Source: Parabacteroides sp. AD58
GTDB taxonomy: Bacteria > Bacteroidota > Bacteroidia > Bacteroidales > Tannerellaceae
Length of the DNA: 64,000 bases
NCBI RefSeq assembly: GCF_023744375.2
Contig: NZ_CP146284.1
Location: 1,488,001 to 1,552,000 of the forward strand
Direction: 5' to 3'
The notes under the pieces were generated by a model. The model did no database searches and was not told the DNA's origin. It worked only from the letters and a program-made list of their open reading frames with translations. A program made the position numbers and the translations under genes. Every line of letters begins with the position of its first letter. Within the stretch, counting starts at the first letter, position 1. Positions 15,253-25,432 of the stretch are shown piece by piece.

Positions 15253-15284
15253 CAAATTTAGAGATTAATTATGAAACCAACAAA
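15253..15284 (-). promoter_or_regulatory. rplU-rpmA promoter
   Basis: On the minus strand TTTG (15281-15284) and TAAATTTG (15253-15260) are 20 nt apart, matching the Bacteroidales sigma-70 pattern of -33 TTTG and -7 TAnnTTTG. Transcription would start near 15246. Confidence 0.75.
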
Positions 15285-15373
15285 CTTTCAGGGTTTTATT
15301 TTCCGTTTTTTCTTTTTCTTCTCTATTGCATGGCGCAGATTCGGAAGTCGTTGTCTTGTTTATTTCTACAGCA

Positions 15374-16060
15374 TCAGGCTTTCTCTTCACTGCCCAGATA
15401 CTTCCATACCAACGAACTAAAGGCAGCACCTACCAGCGGAGCCACGATGAACAGCCATAACTGACTTAATGCCTGCCCGCCTTCCATCAGCGCCGGACCG
15501 ATGCTTCTTGCCGGATTGACGGAGGTTCCTGTTATAGGAATACAGACAATATGTATCAATGCCAACGTCAGACCTATCGCAAGTCCGGCCATATTTCCGG
15601 CACCTCGTTTCTGATCAGTCGCACCCAAAACCACTAATACAAATATGAAGGTAAACACAGCCTCGGCCAAAAACGCCTGAGCTGTTTCTCCCACATCGAA
15701 GGAATTCGCACCCGTCATCGTAGGTCCGGCATGGCCTCCGGTGCTGACTAAGGCGGCAAGGATTCCGGCTCCAACGATAGCTCCAATCACCTGAAACAGC
15801 ATATACATCAACGCATCTTTGCTTTCCATCCGACCACTCATCCAAACACCAAGTGTTATGGCTGGATTAATATGACAACCTGAGATTCCTCCAATACAAT
15901 AAGCCATGGCTACAACAGAAAGGCCGAAAGCTAAAGCCACACCAATTGTACCTGTACCCGCACCCACCGTATCAGCTGCGCTACCTGCAAATACCGCACT
16001 ACCGCATCCCAGCAATACCAAGACCATAGTGCCTACTAATTCAGCGATATACTTCTTCAT
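15374..16060 (-). CDS. aqpZ: Aquaporin of the MIP family (AqpZ-like)
   Basis: 228 residues with six predicted membrane helices. The two half-helix motifs are NPAITLG (about residue 66) and NPARSIG (about 182), the pair that lines the pore in all MIP channels. NPARS rather than a glycerol-facilitator NPARD favours a water channel. The N-terminus MKKYIAELVGTMVLVLLGCG is typical. The gene stands alone, and a long AT-rich region with a palindromic array separates it from the divergent isomerase gene. Confidence 0.9.
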   Translation of the reverse strand: MKKYIAELVGTMVLVLLGCGSAVFAGSAADTVGAGTGTIGVALAFGLSVVAMAYCIGGISGCHINPAITLGVWMSGRMESKDALMYMLFQVIGAIVGAGILAALVSTGGHAGPTMTGANSFDVGETAQAFLAEAVFTFIFVLVVLGATDQKRGAGNMAGLAIGLTLALIHIVCIPITGTSVNPARSIGPALMEGGQALSQLWLFIVAPLVGAAFSSLVWKYLGSEEKA

Positions 16061-16256
16061 AATTCATTGATTTATTATATCAGACATAAGATCTTATTAT
16101 TTATATAACAGATTAAATGCCAAGAAAGATGTAATAAAACACCTATTTAACATATCAAAAAGAGTATCATAAACTTATTCTAACCTCATAATAGATAATT
16201 GAATAAGTGTTGTTTTTTCGTTTAAACTTCTTCTATTTTTAATTGCATCACATTTG

Positions 16257-16337
16257 TGAATTAATCAATTCATAGATATAAATTAATCAATTCACTAATA
16301 TGATTTAATTGATTTACAAATATGATTCAATTAATTT
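16257..16337. repeat. Palindromic tandem array 1, four units, 21-23 bp period
   Basis: Units GAATTAATCAATTC (16258), AATTAATCAATTCA (16281), GATTTAATTGATTT (16302) and GATTCAATTAATTT (16324) recur every 21-23 bp. The first two are direct, the last two are in the opposite orientation, and each unit is itself a near-palindrome, so the array as a whole is self-complementary. It resembles arrays at 35.4 and 61.6 kb in design but not in sequence. Confidence 0.7.
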
Positions 16338-16524
16338 TTAAGGAATTTCCCCAAAAAAGACAGTAACCGCGCAAAAGATAGCCTGCATTCCTTCTTTTAT
16401 TAGTCGGAGAACGGCTTTTAGACAGCAATAGAAAACTTGACATAAATCAAAAAAACAAATAAAAAGGCTCTTTGCATGATGTATTTTAACGGAATAACCG
16501 ACCCGAAAGACCTGGCATTTGCAC

Positions 16525-16532
16525 TACTTTTG
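16525..16532 (+). promoter_or_regulatory. Putative -7 box of the isomerase gene
   Basis: TACTTTTG fits TAnnTTTG and lies 31 nt before the ATG at 16563. No -33 TTTG is present at the expected spacing, so the assignment is tentative. Confidence 0.4.
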
Positions 16533-16562
16533 CTTCACAAGAACATTTAAAGTCTATTTACT

Positions 16563-17558
16563 ATGTCAAACAGAAGAACATTTTTGAAAAACATCTCTCT
16601 CCTGACGTTAGGAGGTCTGGCCAGCCAACAGATGCTGGCTTCTAATTCAGTTTCAGAAGTTTTATCCAACCCCGGATCAGTAACCAATACTGCAGCCAAG
16701 AAACAAATGGGATTGCAGACCTATTCTTTAGGCCAGGAATTATTAAAAGATATGCCGAACGGATTGCAGCGTCTGGCTAAAATGGGATTTACCGAACTGG
16801 AAATATTCGGTTATAAAGAAGACAGCGGTAAGTTTGGCGATTATTCGGCTGATAACACCACATTCATTGCACCAAAGGATTATAAGAAAATGGTAGATGA
16901 TGCCGGAATGAAAATCACGAGCTCACACCTTTCACCGTCGTTGGGCGATTACAGCAAGGAAAACATGGCAAAATTCGAGGAATTCTGGAAGAAAGCTACC
17001 GATATTCATGCTGAACTGGGCGTTAAATGCATGGTACAGCCGAGTCTACCCCGAATTGAAAACGAAGACGATGCCAAACGCGTATGCGATGTATTCAACC
17101 GGGCCGGCGAGATAACAAAAAGCGCAGGTATTCTTTGGGGCTACCACAATCACAGCAATGAATTTAAGCGTGTATTGAAAGCCGGAGAAAAACCGGATCC
17201 AAACCGGAAGCCGTGGGATAAACCTCAGGGTACTTATATTGAAGAATTGTTCTTGAAAAATACAGATCCGAGCAAGGTTATGTTCGAACTGGACGTTTAC
17301 TGGGCAGTCATGGGTCAGCAGGATCCGCTGGAATGGCTGGAAGATTATCCTGACAGATTCAAATTACTGCACATCAAAGACCGTTGGATCATCGGCGATT
17401 CCGGTATGATGAACTTCCCGAATATCTTCAAGAAAGGATATGAAATCGGTATCTTAGGTTATTATGTAGAACTGGAAGGTGACCGGAAAGGACGCACTCA
17501 ATTCGAAGGCGTTGAGAAGAGTGCCCAGTATCTGCAAAGCGCAGATTTTGTTAAATAA
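16563..17558 (+). CDS. Tat-exported sugar phosphate isomerase/epimerase-like TIM barrel
   Basis: 331 residues. The N-terminus MSNRRTFLKNISLLTLGG carries a twin-arginine RRTFLK motif and a hydrophobic stretch, so export through Tat is likely. The body fits the xylose-isomerase-like TIM-barrel family: SHLSPSLGDYS, WGYHNHSNEF, MFELDVYWAV and LLHIKDR place the metal-binding H, E and D residues at strand ends. Substrate cannot be told from sequence. Such proteins are abundant in Bacteroidales glycan-degrading loci, and the next gene is a convergent rhamnosidase. Confidence 0.85.
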   Translation: MSNRRTFLKNISLLTLGGLASQQMLASNSVSEVLSNPGSVTNTAAKKQMGLQTYSLGQELLKDMPNGLQRLAKMGFTELEIFGYKEDSGKFGDYSADNTTFIAPKDYKKMVDDAGMKITSSHLSPSLGDYSKENMAKFEEFWKKATDIHAELGVKCMVQPSLPRIENEDDAKRVCDVFNRAGEITKSAGILWGYHNHSNEFKRVLKAGEKPDPNRKPWDKPQGTYIEELFLKNTDPSKVMFELDVYWAVMGQQDPLEWLEDYPDRFKLLHIKDRWIIGDSGMMNFPNIFKKGYEIGILGYYVELEGDRKGRTQFEGVEKSAQYLQSADFVK

Positions 17559-17596
17559 CGCACATCAGGTATAAACACACATATACATTATAAAAT

Positions 17597-17650
17597 AAGT
17601 TCACAAGGTTCGTTACGTTAGAATGACTCAGAACCTTGTGAACTTTTTAT
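17597..17650. terminator. Terminator between convergent genes
   Basis: AAGTTCACAAGGTT (17597-17610) and AACCTTGTGAACTT (17632-17645) form a perfect 14-bp stem followed by a T-run to the right. It serves the isomerase gene and possibly the rhamnosidase gene from the other side. Confidence 0.85.
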
Positions 17651-17675
17651 TTTCTCCCTTTACAGACGAAAAAGA

Positions 17676-20405
17676 TTATTTGCTGGTAAAGCGATATTCA
17701 CCGGAGCCGACTTCGACAACCAGTTCAGTTTCGGTATTACTTACCTGATGAACGCCTGGATGTGAAGTGACACTCACGCCATACGCTTTAGGAATCCGTA
17801 TCACAGCCGTCGTATTGCCGGGAACCACCACGCGCCAATCCAAACGATTGCCATCACGTGTCCAGTCGCTTTCAATCTTTCCATAGACCGATTCATACGA
17901 AGCCTTGACATGATTCAAACCTTCCGGGAAAACCGGAGCCATTTCGATTTTCTTAAAGGCCTGCGCATCGTCGGCACATTTGATACCGGCCAGGTCTTCA
18001 TAATACCAGATCAGCAGATCGCCCAGCAACATCACATGATTGGCAGAATTCATGGCAGGATCGGCCGTATCACCGTTCCAAAGTTCCCAAATCGTCGTTG
18101 CTCCTCTGTTAATCATATAGCCCCAGCTTGGATAGGTCTCGTTTGTCACGATCTTCAATGCCAAGTCTTTCCGTCCGTATTCCGTCAGACCACGCATCAA
18201 ATGCTGGATACCCAATACACCTGTGCTGACGTGACCGCCGAAATCGTCTTCCGTCTTGCGCACAATATTATCGAACACTTTCTGTTCAAATCCTTCGGGA
18301 ACCAGGCCTAAACGCAGGGAAAGAATATTGGCCGTCACCGTATTGTTGCCATACTGAGCCGTCTCCCGATTGAAATACTTGGCATTGTAAGCCTCTTTCA
18401 TTTCAGCTGCCAGCTTCTGATAGGCCGGAATATCAGCCGTCTGCCCGCAGAGCTCGGCAAACTTAACCATCTTGTTCAGCAAATCATAGTAAACCGTCGT
18501 GCTCAAAATCGCGCCATCCGTCTTACGGGCCGGATCCTGCGAATGAATCAGATGCTGTTCTTCGGGCGGCATACACCAGTCGCCGTACGTATCATTAACA
18601 ATCACGCCGTCTTTCAATGCCACTTCTTCCATGTGCTGCATCCAGCGTTTCATCGAAGGATAGTGTTTCCGAATAGCACTGTCATCACCAAACTGGCGGT
18701 AAAGCATATCCGCTACATAGAAATAAGCCGAAGGCCATGTTACATCGTCGGCATATATTTCCCAATATTTCGGAGATACCACCGAAATACTTCCGGCCTC
18801 ATTCTGCGAATCTTCAATATCCTGTAACCATTTATTATATAAAAGCGCGTTATTGAACAAGTAAGCCTCGCCACTGGCGCCTGTAGCCCGGTCGCCCAGC
18901 CAGCCCAGGCGTTCATCACGCTGCGGACAGTCGGTCGGCATACCGCGGTAATTACTGCGAATGCCCCAGAATGCATTCTTATGGATCTGATTGACCAACG
19001 CATTCGAGCTCTCAAACTGACCGGTAGTAGACATCGCGTCGTACACCACATAACCGGCAAAATCAGTAGTCGAAGGCTGATAATCCAGTCCGCTTACCTC
19101 TACATAACGGAAACCATGATATACGAAGCTCGGATGCCAGGAGAATTCACCATCAGCTGCCGGTGTATAAATATCCGTCACCTTAGCCGAACGCAAATTC
19201 GCCACATACAAAGTAGTATCCGGATTGAGAATCTCGGCAAAACGGAAGGTTATCGGCTGATTATCCTTGCCTTTAAGCTTAACGCCCAGCCAGCCCACCA
19301 TGTTCTGGCCCATATCCAGGATAAACTTCCCATCCGAACGGGCTATTACGTTTACAGGAACCACCGTATCCTGCACCGCCAAGTTCGGGTTCGGCTGCGC
19401 CGTCAGCTTTCCTCCCGGCTCTTTCATCAGATCAGCCGTTTTCCAGGCCGAGTCATCAAACGAAACAGTATTCCAGCCTTTCAGTTCCTTCCGGGCATCA
19501 TATTCTTCCCCGTCAAATTCATTGTTGGCTACAATCGGTCCCTGCGAAGTAACTTTCCAACTCGTATCACTGACAACCTGATCCATACTGCCGTCGGTAT
19601 ATTCGACTTCCAGCTGAGCCAACAAAGAAGGCAAACCCGTCGTCAGCATACCTGGAACACGCATCGAGAAGTAACGTCCGTTTCCTAAAACGACGCCCAA
19701 CAGATTCTCTCCCTGCTGCAACAAATCAGTGACGTCATATACATTATAATATACACGCGATGTATAAAGCGATGGCATCGGAGCAAAGACATCCTTGCTG
19801 ATCCGCTTCCCATTCAAATAAGACTCCGAAGAACCCAATCCCGAAATATACAGCACAGCACGTTTTACTTCTTTACTGACCTGAAATGGCTTTCGCAGAT
19901 AACGGGCCGCCAACCTTGTGTCTCCCTGGTCTTTCTCGCCCGGATTACTCAAGGCATTCTCGCCAATCCACTGCCCTTTCCAGTCGTTTGCATCCAGCAT
20001 CGCCATGCCCCAGGTCTGGACATCACTCCATTTTCCGGAGCCCTGATTTGTATCTACCTTTACCCGCCAGAAATAAGGTTTCTTCGCTTGCAGCTGCTCT
20101 CCTTCATACGCAATCCAAAGAGACTGATCTGATTTGACATCGCCCGAATCCCACAACAGATTCTTGCCGGCTTTCAGATCGTCTGCCGAAGCCGCCACCT
20201 GAATTCGATAACCTGTCTGGACCAAATCCGGCTGTCCGGCATGTATCTGCCAGGAAAAACGAGGATGAGCCACATCAATACCTTGCGGATTATTTTTCAT
20301 CTCGACCTGCAAATGATTTACCTGTACAGAATCGGATGTCGGGTTACAGCCCATCATTCCCGCCAAGGCTATACACATACCACACAAAATGATCTGCTTT
20401 TTCAT
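17676..20405 (-). CDS. Alpha-L-rhamnosidase, GH78, lipoprotein
   Basis: 909 residues. The signal peptide ends in GMMGC, so the mature protein is lipid-anchored, probably facing the periplasm or surface. Domain order follows GH78: N-terminal beta domains (residues about 30-400), the catalytic alpha/alpha barrel with DCPQRDERLGWLGD (general acid region) and WELWNGD, and a C-terminal beta domain. The enzyme releases terminal L-rhamnose from plant glycosides or polysaccharides. No SusC/D pair or regulator is adjacent, so it is a lone glycosidase. Confidence 0.93.
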   Translation of the reverse strand: MKKQIILCGMCIALAGMMGCNPTSDSVQVNHLQVEMKNNPQGIDVAHPRFSWQIHAGQPDLVQTGYRIQVAASADDLKAGKNLLWDSGDVKSDQSLWIAYEGEQLQAKKPYFWRVKVDTNQGSGKWSDVQTWGMAMLDANDWKGQWIGENALSNPGEKDQGDTRLAARYLRKPFQVSKEVKRAVLYISGLGSSESYLNGKRISKDVFAPMPSLYTSRVYYNVYDVTDLLQQGENLLGVVLGNGRYFSMRVPGMLTTGLPSLLAQLEVEYTDGSMDQVVSDTSWKVTSQGPIVANNEFDGEEYDARKELKGWNTVSFDDSAWKTADLMKEPGGKLTAQPNPNLAVQDTVVPVNVIARSDGKFILDMGQNMVGWLGVKLKGKDNQPITFRFAEILNPDTTLYVANLRSAKVTDIYTPAADGEFSWHPSFVYHGFRYVEVSGLDYQPSTTDFAGYVVYDAMSTTGQFESSNALVNQIHKNAFWGIRSNYRGMPTDCPQRDERLGWLGDRATGASGEAYLFNNALLYNKWLQDIEDSQNEAGSISVVSPKYWEIYADDVTWPSAYFYVADMLYRQFGDDSAIRKHYPSMKRWMQHMEEVALKDGVIVNDTYGDWCMPPEEQHLIHSQDPARKTDGAILSTTVYYDLLNKMVKFAELCGQTADIPAYQKLAAEMKEAYNAKYFNRETAQYGNNTVTANILSLRLGLVPEGFEQKVFDNIVRKTEDDFGGHVSTGVLGIQHLMRGLTEYGRKDLALKIVTNETYPSWGYMINRGATTIWELWNGDTADPAMNSANHVMLLGDLLIWYYEDLAGIKCADDAQAFKKIEMAPVFPEGLNHVKASYESVYGKIESDWTRDGNRLDWRVVVPGNTTAVIRIPKAYGVSVTSHPGVHQVSNTETELVVEVGSGEYRFTSK

Positions 20406-20585
20406 TTATAATAGATTTAGATTGTACATATAATGTCAAAGAAACGGATAATAATCCATACTCAACTTTAAATATTGACATGTTAACTATCTATTTTGAC
20501 ACAAATAAAAGTATTCATAGATAAATTCGGTTGTTTGGTCGATTCTTTTTGAGCATAAAAACAGATTTCAGGTAATTTGTATTTT

Positions 20586-20593
20586 CAAAGATA
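20586..20593 (-). promoter_or_regulatory. Putative -7 box upstream of the rhamnosidase
   Basis: TATCTTTG on the minus strand. It is 180 nt from the start codon and lacks a well-spaced -33 box, so the link is weak. Confidence 0.3.
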
Positions 20594-20606
20594 AAAGATT
20601 AGACAA

Positions 20607-21170
20607 ATGATGAACAAGACTATCAAAACAATGATCGTTTCCGGACTCTTCCTCTGTACGATATCCGCTACAGCACAAGAAGAATACAATGAAATGCGAC
20701 CTCCGTTTCCGCAGCAGGAAGAAGGGAAAGCGCCCTTTAAGGAAGTTCCTAATCCCGAGAAATCAGCCAAAAGGATTACGGAAGAAATGTCAAAAGGACT
20801 TGACCTGACGGAAAAACAATATAAAAAGGTATACAAAGTCATACTCAAAGAACAGAAAACACTGGTAGAAAACAGCTTCGGACAAAACCGTCCGCCGATG
20901 ATGCCCGGTGGTCCGGAAGAAGGCGGAAGACCGATGATGGGAAATCCTGGAGAACGTCCGCCCATGGGCATGGGACCTGGAGGAGGAATGCCTTCACAAA
21001 GACCACCGAGAATGGATGAAGACCAGGCAGAAGTTCTGGAGAAAGCCCGGAAAACCAAAGAAAAGAAGCTGAAGAAAATATTGTCTGATGAACAATACAC
21101 CCAATGGCAGGAAATGCAACAGCGTAACATGAAACCCGATAAAGCTCCGGTTCCGCCCGAAAAGCAATAA
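20607..21170 (+). CDS. Periplasmic Spy/CpxP-like protein (DUF4890 type)
   Basis: 187 residues with a cleavable signal peptide (cut after SATAQ). Two helical segments, ITEEMSKGLDLTEKQYKKVY and the ILSDEQYTQWQEM region near the C-terminus, repeat the LxxxQ pattern of Spy/CpxP chaperone-like proteins. Between them lies a proline/glycine/methionine-rich stretch (about residues 95-135, many PPM and GGM motifs) that is probably disordered and could bind metal. It is a single gene facing away from the rhamnosidase. Confidence 0.75.
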   Translation: MMNKTIKTMIVSGLFLCTISATAQEEYNEMRPPFPQQEEGKAPFKEVPNPEKSAKRITEEMSKGLDLTEKQYKKVYKVILKEQKTLVENSFGQNRPPMMPGGPEEGGRPMMGNPGERPPMGMGPGGGMPSQRPPRMDEDQAEVLEKARKTKEKKLKKILSDEQYTQWQEMQQRNMKPDKAPVPPEKQ

Positions 21171-21189
21171 ATACCTACACATAAATTCA

Positions 21190-21241
21190 AGGCTCAACCC
21201 GTACAGGCTGGATTATCTCCAGCTTTGACGGGTTGAACTGC
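21190..21241. terminator. Hairpin after the Spy-like gene
   Basis: CAACCCGT pairs with ACGGGTTG, with an inner GCTGGA/TCCAGC helix. There is no T-run, so it may be a weak terminator or a transcript end stabiliser. Confidence 0.55.
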
Positions 21242-21286
21242 TAAAATAAACCACTACCAAAACGAGAAAACCTCAGCGAATTCGAC

Positions 21287-21294
21287 TATCTTTG
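21287..21294 (+). promoter_or_regulatory. prmA -7 box
   Basis: TATCTTTG lies 28 nt before the prmA ATG at 21323, matching the TAnnTTTG consensus. Confidence 0.6.
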
Positions 21295-21322
21295 TTCAAT
21301 AATAATTCAAACAGAACAAGAT

Positions 21323-22183
21323 ATGAACTATTACGAAGTCAACTTTAATTACGAATCAGCAATTGAACCTTCAGTAGTAAGTGATATTCTGGCAGCTGAA
21401 TTGGGTGAAATCGGTTTTGAGAGTTTTACAGAAACAGCCGATGGCCTGCAAGCCTATATCCAAGACAAGCTTTATTCGGAACCAGCACTCCAGGAAAAAC
21501 TGAAAGACTTTCCTTTACCTGAAGTAGTTATTCATTATACTTGTACACCCATCGAAAGTAAAGACTGGAACGAGGAATGGGAAAAGAACTATTTCAAACC
21601 CATCCGTATCGGACAAGAATGCATCATCCGGGCTTCGTTTCATCCCAATGAACCGGGTTATACCTATAATATTATCATCGATCCGAAGATGGCGTTCGGA
21701 ACCGGCAATCACGCTACCACCTTCCTGATGATTCAGGAAATGCTGCAACTGAATTTGCAAGGCAAAGAATTATTAGATATGGGTTGCGGAACGGCAGTCC
21801 TAGCTATTCTTGCCAGACTAAGAGGAGCCGGAAGAGTCGTTGCCATCGATATTGATGAGTGGGCTTACAACAATGCCCTGGAAAATATCCGGTTAAACCA
21901 TACGGAAGACATTCAAGTGGCATTGGGCGGAGCCGAACAGATAGCCCGTTTCGGACAATTCGATTACGTGTTTGCCAATATCAACCGGAACATTCTGCTA
22001 AACGATATCTGCCGGTATGTTCCCTGCATGAAACCAGGAGCTTACCTCTTTATGAGCGGTTTCTACAAAGAAGATATTCCAGTTATCCAGGCTGAATGCG
22101 AGAAAAACGAATTGATATATCATTCTTTCCATGAGAAAGATAACTGGGTAGCTGTAAAAGTTAGCAAACCCGAAAACATTTAA
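21323..22183 (+). CDS. prmA: Ribosomal protein L11 methyltransferase
   Basis: 286 residues. AFGTGNHATT (about residue 131) and LLDMGCGTAVLAILA (about 152) are the conserved PrmA/SAM-binding motifs. NINRNIL supplies the substrate-site asparagine motif. It trimethylates L11 using S-adenosylmethionine. The N-terminal 60 residues form the L11-recognition domain. It is transcribed alone or with the small membrane cluster that starts 75 nt downstream. Confidence 0.93.
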   Translation: MNYYEVNFNYESAIEPSVVSDILAAELGEIGFESFTETADGLQAYIQDKLYSEPALQEKLKDFPLPEVVIHYTCTPIESKDWNEEWEKNYFKPIRIGQECIIRASFHPNEPGYTYNIIIDPKMAFGTGNHATTFLMIQEMLQLNLQGKELLDMGCGTAVLAILARLRGAGRVVAIDIDEWAYNNALENIRLNHTEDIQVALGGAEQIARFGQFDYVFANINRNILLNDICRYVPCMKPGAYLFMSGFYKEDIPVIQAECEKNELIYHSFHEKDNWVAVKVSKPENI

Positions 22184-22258
22184 CATATTTTACAAGCTTA
22201 ATCCAAACATTTTCCATACTTTCGGCGTTATATAATAAACATTTAAAAAGTGACAGTC

Positions 22259-22480
22259 ATGAAAAACGTTGATTCTAAATTATTATTAGGCCTCGTAGTA
22301 GGCGCAGCAGTTGGTGCAGCAGTTGGTTATTTGGCAGCAACAGATAAAAGAGAAGATTTACTGAACGAACTAAATAATGTAGTTGGAAAGGTAAAAGAAG
22401 GTTTCAATTCTGCTTTGGCAAAATACAAAGAAGGAAAAGCAGAAGCTGTTAAACCCGTAGAAGAAGTGATTGCTGAATAA
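22259..22480 (+). CDS. YtxH-like small envelope/stress protein
   Basis: About 73 residues from the ATG at 22259; a GTG at 22250 would add three residues. One glycine/alanine-rich helix (LLGLVVGAAVGAAVGYLAAT) is followed by a helical, charged tail, the layout of YtxH/gas-vesicle-like stress proteins. Its TAA shares an A with the ATG of the next gene, so the three-gene cluster is translationally coupled. Confidence 0.75.
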   Translation: MKNVDSKLLLGLVVGAAVGAAVGYLAATDKREDLLNELNNVVGKVKEGFNSALAKYKEGKAEAVKPVEEVIAE

Positions 22481-22887
22481 TGAACGACAGCGAAAAAGTA
22501 TTTCAGAATCTCAAAGAAGACGTTTCAGCTTACATGGAGCTGAAACTGGAATTACTAAAATTAAACACGTATGAGAGAACTGGCAAAGTAATTAGCCTTC
22601 TCTCATACGGGTTAATTTTGATGTTTTTAGCCTTCTTTGCCATTCTGTTTATATTTCTGGCACTGGGATTTTTCCTGGGAGAAATATTGGATGTTCAGGG
22701 TTCGGGATTTGCCATAGTAGCTATATTATATGTAGCGCTCATTTGGGTTATTAAATGTAATGAAGTGAAAATACGGACAAAAATCCTGAACTTAGTAATT
22801 GCAGCGTTGGCTGCTAACGACGACAAACAAAACACAAAAGACGATGAACCATCCGCAACAGACACCGCTGGAAAAGCTGCAAGCTGA
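22480..22887 (+). CDS. Holin-superfamily-like membrane protein
   Basis: 135 residues. Residues about 42-70 and 78-96 form two hydrophobic helices (LILMFLAFFAILFIFLALG and FAIVAILYVALIWVI), preceded by an amphipathic N-terminus. This is the DUF1469/phage-holin-III layout found in Bacteroidetes beside YtxH genes; the name does not imply a lysis role. The start overlaps the upstream stop. Confidence 0.75.
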   Translation: MNDSEKVFQNLKEDVSAYMELKLELLKLNTYERTGKVISLLSYGLILMFLAFFAILFIFLALGFFLGEILDVQGSGFAIVAILYVALIWVIKCNEVKIRTKILNLVIAALAANDDKQNTKDDEPSATDTAGKAAS

Positions 22888-23239
22888 CAAACTACGTATC
22901 CAGCAAGCTTGTCTGGAACAAGAGAATAAGATAAACAAGACGTTTACTTATATTCAAGAAAACGCCGGATCGCTGTTGCTTTCCGGATTATCATCATTGC
23001 TCTTCCCAGCCAAGCCGCAGAAAAAAGGAGAAACAGAGCCGGCTACCGCAGTGAAAGCTGCCCCCACTACAGCATCACCTCTTGGCCTTTCAGATTATTT
23101 ATCGGTAGGAAAAGCCTTAATGCCATTAGCTTGGGAAGTTATTCAGCCGTTAGTTGTAAGTTGGGGAATCCGTACAATCCGGAAAAAGATAACAAACTTA
23201 TTTTCTTCTTCTAAAAAATCTTCCGAGAAAAAGAAGTAA
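22844..23239 (+). CDS. Small protein of the YtxH/holin-like cluster
   Basis: About 131 residues from MNHPQQTPLEKL (22844), overlapping the previous gene by 44 nt; an ATG at 22799 would overlap further and looks spurious. An N-terminal helical part is followed by a glycine/leucine segment (SLLLSGLSSLLFPA) and a lysine-rich tail. Function unknown. It probably works with the two upstream genes at the membrane. Confidence 0.7.
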   Translation: MNHPQQTPLEKLQADKLRIQQACLEQENKINKTFTYIQENAGSLLLSGLSSLLFPAKPQKKGETEPATAVKAAPTTASPLGLSDYLSVGKALMPLAWEVIQPLVVSWGIRTIRKKITNLFSSSKKSSEKKK

Positions 23240-23304
23240 GGATTAATTTATGTTAGAAGATACACTTTTTCATTGGATTTTCATTCGAAAACAAAAAACA
23301 TAAC

Positions 23305-23312
23305 TAAATTTG
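23305..23312 (+). promoter_or_regulatory. gapA -7 box
   Basis: TAAATTTG fits the consensus and leaves a leader of about 85 nt before the ATG at 23403. Confidence 0.6.
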
Positions 23313-23360
23313 CAGTCGAAAAACAAGGGGACTTTGAAAGAGGTCGCCGAGACTAAATAA

Positions 23361-24413
<1,053 letters not shown>

Positions 24414-24435
24414 TCCATTCCGATTAAATAGTTTC

Positions 24436-24467
24436 AAAGCCGCATCTTTCGGGATGCGGCTTTTTTT
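24436..24467 (+). terminator. gapA terminator
   Basis: AAAGCCGCATC and GGGATGCGGCTTT form a strong stem with a TTTC loop and a run of seven T residues. Confidence 0.93.
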
Positions 24468-24474
24468 ATGTCCT

Positions 24475-24482
24475 TACCTTTG
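24475..24482 (+). promoter_or_regulatory. miaA-kdsA -7 box
   Basis: TACCTTTG lies directly after the gapA terminator and 33 nt before the miaA start. A second match, TAAGTTTG at 24504, is too close to the ATG for a normal leader. Confidence 0.5.
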
Positions 24483-24515
24483 GCAGTATGCAGGCAAAAT
24501 TCGTAAGTTTGCAGC

Positions 24516-25430
24516 ATGAATAATTACGAACTCATTACCATCATTGGTCCGACTGCTTCGGGGAAAACAGCCTTTGCGGCAGCCTTGGCAGCACGATTGG
24601 ATACGGAAATCATCAGTGGAGATTCGCGGCAGGTGTATCGTTCGATGGATATCGGGACGGGAAAAGACCTGGCGGATTACGTGGTAGACGGGAAACAGAT
24701 TCCCTATCACCTGATTGATATCTGCAATCCGGGCGATAAATATAACGTATTCGAATACCAGCACGACTTTCACAAGGCTTTCGAGGAAATCCGGAAGAAA
24801 GGAAAACTCCCCATCCTTTGTGGAGGAACAGGTATGTATATCGAATCGGTCCTCCGGGGATTCAAGTTGCTTGATGTGCCGCAGAATCCGGCTTTGCGGG
24901 AATCGCTGAAAGGAAAATCATTGGCAGAACTGGAGCAGATCCTGGCTTCGTACAAGGTTTTGCATAACAAGACCGACGTCGACTCGGCTCAGCGTGCCAT
25001 CCGTGCCATCGAGATCGAAGAGTTTTATAAGACGGAAGCGCCCGACAAGCGGGAGTATGCGCCAATCAACAGCCTGATTATCGGCGTGGATATCGACCGG
25101 GATTTGCGGCGGGAAAAGATTTCCAAGCGACTGCGTGCCCGACTGGACGAAGGCATGGTGGATGAAGTCCGTGCGATCCTTGCTACGGGCGTAAACCCCG
25201 ACGACCTCATCTACTACGGACTGGAATACAAATTCCTTACCTTATATATTATCGGGCAACTGACGTACGACGAGATGGTATCGCAGCTCGAAATTGCTAT
25301 CCACCAGTTTGCCAAACGGCAGATGACGTGGTTCCGAGGAATGGAACGGCGCGGTTTACACATCCATTGGCTCGACGCCACGCTTCCTACCGACGAAAAG
25401 ATTAACAACGTATTAGCTCTCATTCAATAA
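24516..25430 (+). CDS. miaA: tRNA dimethylallyltransferase
   Basis: 304 residues. GPTASGKTAFAAA is the Walker A motif at residues 11-23, and ISGDSRQVYRSMDIGTGK is the MiaA signature with the catalytic aspartate. The C-terminus contains the RQMTWFRGM motif. It adds dimethylallyl groups to A37 of tRNAs that read codons beginning with U. kdsA follows 2 nt later, so they form an operon. Confidence 0.95.
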   Translation: MNNYELITIIGPTASGKTAFAAALAARLDTEIISGDSRQVYRSMDIGTGKDLADYVVDGKQIPYHLIDICNPGDKYNVFEYQHDFHKAFEEIRKKGKLPILCGGTGMYIESVLRGFKLLDVPQNPALRESLKGKSLAELEQILASYKVLHNKTDVDSAQRAIRAIEIEEFYKTEAPDKREYAPINSLIIGVDIDRDLRREKISKRLRARLDEGMVDEVRAILATGVNPDDLIYYGLEYKFLTLYIIGQLTYDEMVSQLEIAIHQFAKRQMTWFRGMERRGLHIHWLDATLPTDEKINNVLALIQ

Positions 25431-25432
25431 TC

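Larger units (their letters stand above)
16061..16562. other. Divergent intergenic region, 500 bp
   Basis: AT-rich, no gene. It contains an inverted pair ACTTATTC/GAATAAGT near 16172-16208, the palindromic array at 16257-16337 and a rightward -7-like box at 16525-16532. Confidence 0.6.
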
